Assembly (NCBI GenBank): GCA_050288085.1
Contig: JBNKDD010000347.1
Coordinates: 1 to 5,493, forward strand
Direction of reading: 5' to 3'
DNA: 5,493 bases
Source of the DNA: JBNKDD01 sp050288085
GTDB lineage: Bacteria; Chloroflexota; Anaerolineae; Aggregatilineales; UBA3940
Numbering within the stretch: position 1 is the first letter of the stretch; every line of letters begins with the position of its first letter. The translations under genes and the position numbers were made by a program. Below, piece after piece: positions 1 to 5,387 of this stretch. The notes beneath the pieces were generated by a model. That model saw only the letters and a program-made list of their open reading frames with translations, was not told the origin of the DNA and did no database searches.

Positions 1-53
1 CTGCGGGCGCTGCGGGTTTTCAGATATTTTGACGCATAACCTTATCAGGCTGG

Positions 54-2042
54 CTAGGTGTGGATACGCTCCGCATCGTGCCATTGCACTTTAGTTAACA
101 TGGCGCTGCTCTTCCGGCCCCATAGAACCGACTCGCGCGCAAATGCGATTTTATCTCCGTTGTACTGTTTTTGGGAGGCCGTCATAATCTGTGCCGACGG
201 CTTGATACCAATCGGTGACTTGCCAAAACGCTTCCCAAAGTATTCGGGAATATTGTATTGGAATTCATAGTCTGTTGTTGCTTCGGCATGGCGTGATGGC
301 ATCCTGGCACGTTGGTATTGGACGACTTCTGCAATTTCCTGGCGATCATAGGAAAGACCGGCAGCGTCCAGATAGGCATACAGCACGTCGAGCATTTCCG
401 CGTAAAAGGTGTCGAGGTCTTCACATGCCCGCAAGAAAGTTGCCTCTTCCTGATCCCAGTAAATCGGCCCAAACTCTCTTAAGACCTGTCCACGACCTTC
501 GCCGGACAGGATACGCTCAACCTCGTGGTTATAAAGGGTAACCTCGGCCCGGAGCATACTGCCAATACTCTCAGGCATTCGCAGTTCACAGATGTACCTG
601 ACAAAATCAGTATAGCCAACTTGATACCGGTCAGCCAGGTAGGCCATAATAAAGTAGCCTAGCTTCATGCTGTGCAATGCCATGGTTGTCCATGAGAAAA
701 GTACTGCCTGCTGCCAATCTTCTGTCGGTAAACTGCTTGTCCCTACAATTACATTTTCAAATTCGACTATCTCATCCTCTTCGTGGATCGATCCATGTGT
801 TTCATTCAGGGGGATTCGCTGGGTGATGATACCGAATTGCTCGCGGTATTCAGGGCTGTCAAGCTCCGTGTTCGGATAAACCTGGCATAGGTAGATAAAG
901 AGCTGGTTCTTCATCGCGGTTCCCAGCAGAGCTTCAATGCCTTCGGTCCAGGTATCATAGGTTTCACCCGGTAGCCCCAGGATCATCTCGGTATATACTG
1001 GAATATTGATCTCGTCGAACCGCTCCTGAAGATTCAGGTAGGTATCCATCTTGATGTTCTTGCGGCGGATATTTTCCAGCACCTCGGCAGTATTACTCTG
1101 CCGCGCGAGCGTGATACCTTTTTCGAGATTTTCCCGGTGCATCAATTGCGCAATTTCATAGATTTGATCGTCGGTATTCTTGCCAAAGCAAGTTCGGAAT
1201 TTCTCTGGATAGCCATATCTTTTATTCGTATCTACCAACGCCTGGGCGATTTCAAGGTCCTGCTTGTACATGCCGAAATTCGCGTCAGCATTAAATACAT
1301 ACCGGATCTGATGTTTAGCAATCCACTCCAATTCACTCTTCACCCGTTCGACCGTGTGATAACGCAGACGGGTATTCAGTCCACCTTGCCCCCAGAAACA
1401 AAATGTACAGGGGAATGGGCAGCCGCGATTTGTCTCGACAATGGCCTGGAAATTTAGATGAGGATAATCCTCAAACAGATAATCATATAACCCTATAAGA
1501 TAAGGTGACGGGTATTCATCCAGGTTCTTCCGCAGCAGGTTTTCCTCTTCATTCCGAATACATTCTCCTGTATCAGGATGCTGCCATGAAATTCCGGGAA
1601 TGCCTTCAAAGGTGCGGCCTTCAACCAACTTCGCAAGGATATTGGCAAACGCCGTCTCTCCTTCACCGCGTACGGCCACATCAATGAAGGTATGCTCCTT
1701 GAAATAGGCTTCCGGACGGTGTGGTACTTGTGGCCCACCAAATACAATCAAGCATTCAGGAAAGCGTTCTTTGACGTGTTTAGCCAACTGCAATGTAAAT
1801 TGCTCGTTCCACATGGAAAGGGAAAAACCGGCCACATCTGGTTGTTCGTATTTCGCGACAAGAGTATCGAGATCGTCTTTGACAAACACAAAGGGTTGAA
1901 ACTCATAATGTTCCTGGATCACAACCTGTGATTCGGCATATGCCCGCAGCAAGCCAGAGACAAATGGTACGTAAACAGTATCTCCCATCTGGACGTTGAA
2001 CTCGGAAAGATAAACGCTTTGTTTCCATGAATTTTCATTCAT
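54..2042 (-). CDS. B12-binding-type radical SAM enzyme, substrate unknown
   Basis: A 662-residue cytoplasmic enzyme with the layout of class B (cobalamin-dependent) radical SAM proteins. Residues ~1-145 look like a Rossmann cobalamin-binding domain: a hydrophobic strand AGFSLS (71-76), the glycine turn FGGPQVP (101-107) and RGEGE (125-129). The usual DxHxxG cobalamin-ligating motif is not visible, as in some other members of this class. The radical SAM core spans ~195-400: C208, C212 and C215 form the CxxxCxxC motif that binds the 4Fe-4S cluster (NRGCPFPCTFCFWG), and GLPGE (356-360) is a typical late core motif. Residues ~440-662 are a long, apparently helical C-terminal extension I cannot name. 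By family the reaction is SAM-dependent radical chemistry, often methylation of an unactivated carbon; the substrate is not deducible. The ATG at 2042 is preceded by GGAGA at a good distance. GC content (about half) is lower than in the neighbouring isomerase gene. The radical SAM assignment is firm; cobalamin use is likely, function is open. Confidence 0.93.
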   Translation of the reverse strand: MNENSWKQSVYLSEFNVQMGDTVYVPFVSGLLRAYAESQVVIQEHYEFQPFVFVKDDLDTLVAKYEQPDVAGFSLSMWNEQFTLQLAKHVKERFPECLIVFGGPQVPHRPEAYFKEHTFIDVAVRGEGETAFANILAKLVEGRTFEGIPGISWQHPDTGECIRNEEENLLRKNLDEYPSPYLIGLYDYLFEDYPHLNFQAIVETNRGCPFPCTFCFWGQGGLNTRLRYHTVERVKSELEWIAKHQIRYVFNADANFGMYKQDLEIAQALVDTNKRYGYPEKFRTCFGKNTDDQIYEIAQLMHRENLEKGITLARQSNTAEVLENIRRKNIKMDTYLNLQERFDEINIPVYTEMILGLPGETYDTWTEGIEALLGTAMKNQLFIYLCQVYPNTELDSPEYREQFGIITQRIPLNETHGSIHEEDEIVEFENVIVGTSSLPTEDWQQAVLFSWTTMALHSMKLGYFIMAYLADRYQVGYTDFVRYICELRMPESIGSMLRAEVTLYNHEVERILSGEGRGQVLREFGPIYWDQEEATFLRACEDLDTFYAEMLDVLYAYLDAAGLSYDRQEIAEVVQYQRARMPSRHAEATTDYEFQYNIPEYFGKRFGKSPIGIKPSAQIMTASQKQYNGDKIAFARESVLWGRKSSAMLTKVQWHDAERIHT

Positions 2043-2095
2043 TGTAATTCTCCATCACTCTCTGGCCATTTCTTTGTCGTTTTCTTTTAATCTAC

Positions 2096-2209
2096 TTAAG
2101 CCTTCAGTAATTTTACCGAATCATGGGGGATATTATCATTTCGACTTTTTACTTCGTTTCCAGGAAGCCGCCACCTCTGGCTGTCGTTAGGGATTTTGAG
2201 GTTTGCCAT
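2096..2209 (-). CDS. Doubtful 37-residue ORF upstream of radical SAM gene
   Basis: An ATG-to-TAA frame of 38 codons fills most of the 207-base gap between the lipoprotein and the radical SAM gene, on the same strand and 53 bases before the radical SAM start. The peptide begins MANLKIPNDS and ends SVKLLKA; it is hydrophilic, basic-acidic mixed, with one Trp and no Cys, no signal peptide and no Gly-Gly leader cleavage site. An in-frame TGA lies directly before the ATG, so this is the only possible ATG. There is no convincing Shine-Dalgarno sequence in front of it. Its position is where a precursor peptide for a radical SAM enzyme could sit, but a frame of this length can occur by chance in such DNA. 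No other clear signal (terminator or good promoter) was found in the gap, apart from a GATAAT-like hexamer on this strand at 2132-2137 without a matching -35. Confidence 0.2.
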   Translation of the reverse strand: MANLKIPNDSQRWRLPGNEVKSRNDNIPHDSVKLLKA

Positions 2210-2249
2210 TCACTATAAATCGAATCTAATAAATCCGTCCCTCACGAAT

Positions 2250-2741
2250 CTACTCGGCCTTGATCGCCGCCGTCCAATCGGTGGTGAGGGTGTCGAGTTC
2301 ATCATCCATCAGGGTGGCCTGACCCTCTATCGCCGTCGTTGAGACGAACTTGCCGGTAGCAATGATGTCCATTTGGTGAACGACTCCGTTTGGTTCCTGT
2401 CGATCACAACGCAGATCGGGGATGCTGAATTTGCCACTTTCAATGGGCACCGGATCGGTGGGAAGCTGGAGAAAGATTGCCAATTGGTTGGTGATCTGGC
2501 ATTGGCTGTCTTTACGATCAAAGCTGATTTCGTTGTCCGCGGTTACATCAAACACCAGATCGACGTTGATTGTCCCCAGGTCACCGCCGTCAAAAGTAAT
2601 TGCCCCTTCCCATCGACCGGGCGTTGATTCGACCGCCGCCGGTTGCCCGCCGCCACCCGCCGAAGGAACATTGGTCGGGCCGCAGGCTGCCAGTAGAAAA
2701 ATCAGGCTAACAAATGATAAAAACTGGATCACGCGATTCAT
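2250..2741 (-). CDS. Small secreted lipoprotein of unknown function
   Basis: A 163-residue protein with a type II signal peptide: MNR, then a hydrophobic stretch, then the lipobox LAAC with the lipidated cysteine at residue 20. A low-complexity linker (PSAGGGGQPA) follows, then a compact domain (~residues 37-163) rich in beta-strand pattern (WEGAITF, GTINVDLVFDV, HQMDIIATGKF, AIEGQATL). Two further cysteines in the domain (in DSQCQI and DLRCDR) could form a disulfide. It should be anchored on the outer face of the cytoplasmic membrane. I chose the ATG at 2741 rather than a start ten codons upstream, because AAGGGAG (2749-2755) sits 7 bases before it and because the signal peptide then starts correctly. 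That ribosome binding site overlaps the stop codon of the isomerase gene, so the two are probably co-transcribed and translationally coupled. I do not recognise the domain. It resembles beta-sandwich or lipocalin-like extracellular domains only in a general way. Confidence 0.85.
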   Translation of the reverse strand: MNRVIQFLSFVSLIFLLAACGPTNVPSAGGGGQPAAVESTPGRWEGAITFDGGDLGTINVDLVFDVTADNEISFDRKDSQCQITNQLAIFLQLPTDPVPIESGKFSIPDLRCDRQEPNGVVHQMDIIATGKFVSTTAIEGQATLMDDELDTLTTDWTAAIKAE

Positions 2742-2754
2742 AAAGCTGCTCCCT

Positions 2755-3579
2755 TCACCAGTAGCGCTCAATCAGGGCGCGGGTCTGGTTGATACCCTGA
2801 ACCGGATCGCCATCCCCCTCATATTCGATGCTGATCACGCCATCATACCCGGCGGCTTTCAGCGCTTCGATGCGATGCGCATAGGGGATGGTCGTCTCCT
2901 CGCCATTTGGGTCAAAACTGTAGCTCTTAGCGTGGACATGGATCGCATAAGGTGCGAGTTGTTCAAAATCGGCATCGGCCCGCCCCGGCGCAAAATTCCC
3001 AAAGTCCAGGCAAATCCCCAGGTTGGGCGAATTCACCCCTTCCACGATGTCGATCAACTGATCGGCCTGGGCCGCCTTGCCGTGATTTTCTAATGCCATC
3101 CGCACACCGAGCCGACCAGCATCGGCTGTCAGCCCTGTGAGCGCCTCAACGACCGGCTGCACCTCATCCCCAACCGGCTCTTGATCGACCGTGATCCGCA
3201 GGATGTTGGCGTCGAGGTTGCGGGCCGTTTGCAGCGCCAACCGGATATAAGCCTGCGCCCGGTAAAGTTCGGCGGGCCGACCCAATTCGGGATCGCAGTC
3301 CCAGGCGGCCAGCCCGATCACATCCGCGCGGTAACGGGATTCGGCCACCCGGCGCAGCAGCCCCGGATCATAAAAGCGGTCGGGTGGGGTCGGGCTGGGG
3401 GGATTGGTCATCCGGCGGATGGCCCAGAACACCCGGTTACCATACGGCCATAGGAACAAATCCTGTAGTTCTACCTGCTCAAAGCCGAGGCTCCGAACAG
3501 CAGACGGGATATCCCATAGACGCATCTGCCCGGTGTACAGTGATTGGTGAAAGGCCCAGGAAGAAACGGCAAGCTCCAC
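2755..3579 (-). CDS. Sugar phosphate isomerase/epimerase family TIM-barrel protein
   Basis: A 274-residue protein of the xylose isomerase-like/AP endonuclease 2 TIM-barrel family, close to the usual length. It opens with the first strand ELAVSSWAF and has the family's E-L pattern in VELQD (~36-40). Candidate divalent metal ligands in family order are E164 (MALENHG), D192 (CLDFGN), H216 (IHVHAKS) and E252 (GVISIEYEGD). Members isomerise or epimerise sugars, sugar phosphates or inositol derivatives in the cytoplasm; the exact substrate cannot be read from the sequence. The start is a GTG at 3579, supported by a strong AAGGAGGA (3588-3595) 8 bases upstream. The next upstream region contains a pair of direct repeats (3600-3631) that may be operator sites. 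The lipoprotein gene follows after 13 bases. The gene is clearly GC-richer (around 60%) than the radical SAM gene and the two small plus-strand genes. Confidence 0.9.
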   Translation of the reverse strand: MELAVSSWAFHQSLYTGQMRLWDIPSAVRSLGFEQVELQDLFLWPYGNRVFWAIRRMTNPPSPTPPDRFYDPGLLRRVAESRYRADVIGLAAWDCDPELGRPAELYRAQAYIRLALQTARNLDANILRITVDQEPVGDEVQPVVEALTGLTADAGRLGVRMALENHGKAAQADQLIDIVEGVNSPNLGICLDFGNFAPGRADADFEQLAPYAIHVHAKSYSFDPNGEETTIPYAHRIEALKAAGYDGVISIEYEGDGDPVQGINQTRALIERYW

Positions 3580-3599
3580 GAACTGATTCCTCCTTTTGG

Positions 3600-3631
3600 T
3601 GTGCGATCAGTTTACCAGCCTGTGCGATCTG
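3600..3631. repeat. Direct repeat pair, possible operator
   Basis: TGTGCGATCAG at 3600-3610 and TGTGCGATCTG at 3621-3631 match at 10 of 11 positions and start 21 bases apart, which is two turns of the helix. They lie just upstream of the ribosome binding site of the isomerase gene, in its presumed leader or promoter. The spacing would place two protein contacts on the same DNA face, so a repressor or activator site is possible. No regulator gene is present in the window. Confidence 0.4.
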
Positions 3632-3697
3632 CCGCCACCGCTAGACAATCTGTTAATTTCGTGTAACAATTTACTGCCGCTTAATGCAGATTTAACA

Positions 3698-3703
3698 TAT
3701 AAT
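3698..3703 (+). promoter_or_regulatory. -10 box (TATAAT) for the first small gene
   Basis: A perfect TATAAT hexamer in AT-rich DNA lies 49 bases before the ATG at 3753. No good -35 hexamer is found at 16-19 bases; TTACTG at 3671-3676 is too far at 21. Transcription would start near 3710, which makes the GTG at 3717 a poor start and favours the ATG at 3753. This region also lies between divergent genes, so it probably carries the promoter of the isomerase on the other strand, which I could not locate. Confidence 0.45.
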
Positions 3704-3752
3704 CATTAAACTGTTAGTGGTAATTAGTATAGTTAGCAAAGTAGGTTCAAAG

Positions 3753-4007
3753 ATGCCAAACATATCAGAAAGACAGTTGAAGCAGGGGTTTGTTTCGGGT
3801 GATGTATTGGAAGGGCTGCTGGCAAGAGGTTGGCAGGTGATCGATACCCAGGTCATGTTATCTTCTGAAGACAATCACAATATGGTGTGTCTGATTACGC
3901 TCAAATCGGGCTCCGATACGATGACTCTCCCGGTGCTGGATTGCACCAAGGTTCGTGAGGTGATCCGGCGGGCGAACCAACATACCTATCGCAGACGCGG
4001 TCTGTAG
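3753..4007 (+). CDS. Small protein of unknown family, paralogue 1
   Basis: An 84-residue protein that I cannot assign. Predicted by eye it runs helix (GDVLEGLLARGW, ~16-27), strand (QVIDTQV), loop with N41-H42, strand (MVCLITLK), strand (MTLPVLD), helix (KVREVIRRANQ), ending in a basic tail YRRRGL. It has no signal peptide or membrane segment. The downstream gene encodes a diverged copy: G12, V14, GDVL (16-19), L22, A24, GW (26-27), VI (29-30), N41-H42 and further residues are shared. The ATG at 3753 is preferred to an in-frame GTG at 3717, because the paralogue begins at the equivalent place, an AGG (3743-3745) sits 7 bases upstream, and the TATAAT promoter would leave almost no leader for the GTG. 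It is probably transcribed alone from that promoter. No partner antitoxin or enzyme gene adjoins it. Confidence 0.8.
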   Translation: MPNISERQLKQGFVSGDVLEGLLARGWQVIDTQVMLSSEDNHNMVCLITLKSGSDTMTLPVLDCTKVREVIRRANQHTYRRRGL

Positions 4008-4036
4008 ACGCCGTAGTTCACAAGTTCTACAAATAC

Positions 4037-4068
4037 TTGACACATTTTGGAATATTACGTGGTATGAT
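4037..4068 (+). promoter_or_regulatory. Promoter for the second small gene
   Basis: A consensus -35 TTGACA (4037-4042) is followed by an extended -10, TGGTATGAT (4060-4068). The spacer of 20 bases is longer than the usual 17, but the TGn extension can compensate. Transcription would start near 4075 and leave a leader of about 38 bases that contains the ribosome binding site GAGGAG (4097-4102). This suggests that the second paralogue is expressed independently of the first. Confidence 0.55.
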
Positions 4069-4112
4069 ATGATTTATAGGGTGTAGGTTGAGTGTTGAGG
4101 AGTTGAAATTTT

Positions 4113-4346
4113 ATGATGGGCCAACGAGAGGTTGTTCAGGAGGGTTGTGTTACCGGAGATGTGTTACGTAACCTGATAGCGCAAGGGTGGTTAGTCATCA
4201 CTGCCACAGAAGACGACAGTTCAAATCATAAAAGCATTTATCGAATGACATTACAACATAATAATCGACGCATGGTTGTACGTGTGCAGGATAATCCATT
4301 TGTGCGTACTATCGCCGGGTACGTTACTCAAAATCCGGTGTTCTAA
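4113..4346 (+). CDS. Small protein of unknown family, paralogue 2
   Basis: A 77-residue protein related to the product of the gene 105 bases upstream. It shares G11, V13, GDVL (15-18), L21, A23, GW (25-26), VI (28-29) and N38-H39. From the Asn-His pair to the C-terminal glutamine the two align without gaps (shared T, L, M, V, D, V-R and Q). The first copy has two extra residues in the loop before Asn-His. I count about 22 identities by eye over some 74 aligned positions, so the duplication is old. The predicted order is helix, strand, strand, strand, helix. It is cytoplasmic, without a signal peptide. Two ATGs stand in tandem (4113, 4116); the first is 10 bases from GAGGAG and is preferred. 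The gene is AT-richer than its neighbours. Function is unknown. Confidence 0.82.
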   Translation: MMGQREVVQEGCVTGDVLRNLIAQGWLVITATEDDSSNHKSIYRMTLQHNNRRMVVRVQDNPFVRTIAGYVTQNPVF

Positions 4347-4353
4347 GTCCTCT

Positions 4354-4401
4354 CACTCCAACGAGTGTTCAGGAAGGGGCATAAACTTATGCCCCTTCTT
4401 G
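4354..4401. terminator. Double hairpin between convergent genes
   Basis: Two hairpins follow the stop codon at 4344-4346. The first is CACTC-CAAC-GAGTG (4354-4367). The second is a long near-perfect stem, 4370-4384 pairing with 4387-4401, with a core of GGGGCAT/ATGCCCC, one G-T wobble and a tiny loop. There is no T-run on either strand beyond TTCTT, so it is not a textbook intrinsic terminator. Its position, 7 bases after one gene and 16 bases after the stop of the converging phosphatase gene, suggests that it ends or stabilises transcripts from both sides. Confidence 0.65.
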
Positions 4402-4417
4402 ACTCATAGCCACATAA

Positions 4418-5275
4418 TCACGGCCTGCCGCTGCCATCTCCCTGTTTAACGATAATACTCCCTTTAGGCACACCCAGCCGGTCGATCACCGCCGGGCATT
4501 TAACCTGAAACAGGAAAAAGATTTTCGGGCCTTCATGGGTCAGGGATTCAAAGTTGCCCTGCCCTTTTGCGATGACCATGTCGGCTTCGGCATACAGGTT
4601 TTGGAAGGGTTCTGAGCATTTATGCAGCACCGTGCCCGCCGCATCAAGGCCGTTGCTGACCAGCGTCGCGACGGTGTCCAACCCGGCGGCCTGAGCATCT
4701 TTCCAGGTCACATCGTTCATGGCCGGTGCGCCGCGCACCGCGTAGATCACCTTGCGATCAAGCGTCTCGATGAACAACCGGTCGAACACTGTTTCCCCGG
4801 CATTATCGCCCAGGTGGAGGATCGTCTTGGCCTGATCCAGCGCCTCCCAGAAGGCTTCCCGGTCATCGATAGCAAAGGGTTGCTTAACGGCCCGCTCGAT
4901 GCTTTCCCACAGGTCATAATCCAGGTCGCGGGCCAGGTCAATGATGTTACCCGCGATGCTCAGGCGCAGCGCCATATCATCCGGATCACCGGCCTTGTTG
5001 ACCATCTCCACCAGCTCCGGGTAGATGGCTAATGCCTGCTCGGTGCTGCGTTGTTTCGCTTCTCGATAGGGGTCAGGATTGCCGGTTACGGTCTGCACGG
5101 CGCGGTGAACCTCAAGGGCTGCCTCCGGCGGAGAGTAAGCCGGATCGATCTCCTGGAGGACGCCCGCCACCTTGCGGATAATCTCAATCTGCCGGGCATC
5201 ATCCATTCCGGCCAGCTGCGCCGCGTTGAGGGCCTGATTCATGAAACAGAGATAACATTCGGGTTGAAGCTGCAT
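4418..5275 (-). CDS. DUF89/ARMT1-like metal-dependent phosphatase
   Basis: A 285-residue protein of the DUF89 (ARMT1-like) family, known as metal-dependent phosphatases proposed to remove damaged or excess sugar phosphates and related phosphometabolites. Visible marks are an N-terminal PECYLC with C7 and C10 (a CxxC seen in prokaryotic members), GDNAGE (156-161) in which D157 and N158 correspond to metal ligands, RGAPAMNDVT (181-190) with D188 as the likely third ligand, and AKGQGNFE (237-243). It is soluble and cytoplasmic. I chose the ATG at 5275, which begins MQLQPEC like its relatives. An upstream TTG frame reaching 5341 would start inside a terminator T-run and adds a non-family N-terminus. 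The ribosome binding site is weak (AGAAAG). It converges on the small plus-strand genes, and a promoter candidate lies directly upstream. The exact substrate is not deducible. Confidence 0.9.
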   Translation of the reverse strand: MQLQPECYLCFMNQALNAAQLAGMDDARQIEIIRKVAGVLQEIDPAYSPPEAALEVHRAVQTVTGNPDPYREAKQRSTEQALAIYPELVEMVNKAGDPDDMALRLSIAGNIIDLARDLDYDLWESIERAVKQPFAIDDREAFWEALDQAKTILHLGDNAGETVFDRLFIETLDRKVIYAVRGAPAMNDVTWKDAQAAGLDTVATLVSNGLDAAGTVLHKCSEPFQNLYAEADMVIAKGQGNFESLTHEGPKIFFLFQVKCPAVIDRLGVPKGSIIVKQGDGSGRP

Positions 5276-5316
5276 AGTGCTTTCTATCGCCGTTGAATCT
5301 GAGACAAGATGCCTCG

Positions 5317-5345
5317 ATAATATAAGAAAAGGTCGGGACAAACAA
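5317..5345 (-). promoter_or_regulatory. Promoter candidate for the phosphatase gene
   Basis: On the minus strand TTGTTT (5340-5345) and TATTAT (5317-5322) are separated by exactly 17 bases. The -10 matches consensus at 5 of 6 positions and the -35 only at TTG. Transcription would begin near 5310 and leave a leader of about 35 bases before the ATG at 5275. The -35 lies inside the T-run of the terminator just upstream, so the end of one transcript and the start of the next are interleaved. Confidence 0.5.
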
Positions 5346-5366
5346 AAAACGGGCGATCATCGCCCG
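5341..5366 (-). terminator. Intrinsic terminator of a gene beyond the right edge
   Basis: On the minus strand CGGGCGA (5360-5366) pairs with TCGCCCG (5350-5356) around a 3-base loop, followed by TTTTTT (5344-5349) and more T's. This is a textbook rho-independent terminator for leftward transcription. It implies a minus-strand gene or transcript entering from outside the window, insulated from the phosphatase gene. Confidence 0.8.
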
Positions 5367-5387
5367 CAATAGGTCTTGGCTGTTGAT

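Noticed and set aside
1..20. CTGCGGG direct repeat followed by TTTT at the left edge, possibly the 3' arm of a plus-strand terminator
   Set aside because: The matching 5' arm would be outside the window, so it cannot be supported.
2168..2183. GCCA/TGGC mini-hairpin downstream of the lipoprotein gene as a terminator
   Set aside because: The stem has only four base pairs and no T-run follows on the minus strand.
2422..3093. Long plus-strand open frame (223 codons) opposite the lipoprotein and isomerase genes
   Set aside because: It lies antisense to two well-supported genes with proper ribosome binding sites, crosses their junction, and its translation shows no domain pattern. It is a by-product of GC-rich codon bias.
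3651..3668. TGTTA/TAACA inverted repeat in the divergent intergenic region as an operator
   Set aside because: Five-base arms in AT-rich DNA with many GTTA repeats are expected by chance.
3753..4346. The two small proteins as precursor peptides for the radical SAM enzyme
   Set aside because: They read as folded globular domains without a leader/core division, are on the opposite strand and lie 1.7 kb away behind two other genes.
4622..5032. Plus-strand open frame of 136 codons opposite the phosphatase gene
   Set aside because: It is fully antisense to a gene with clear family motifs (GDNAGE, AKGQGNFE) and has no start signal of its own.
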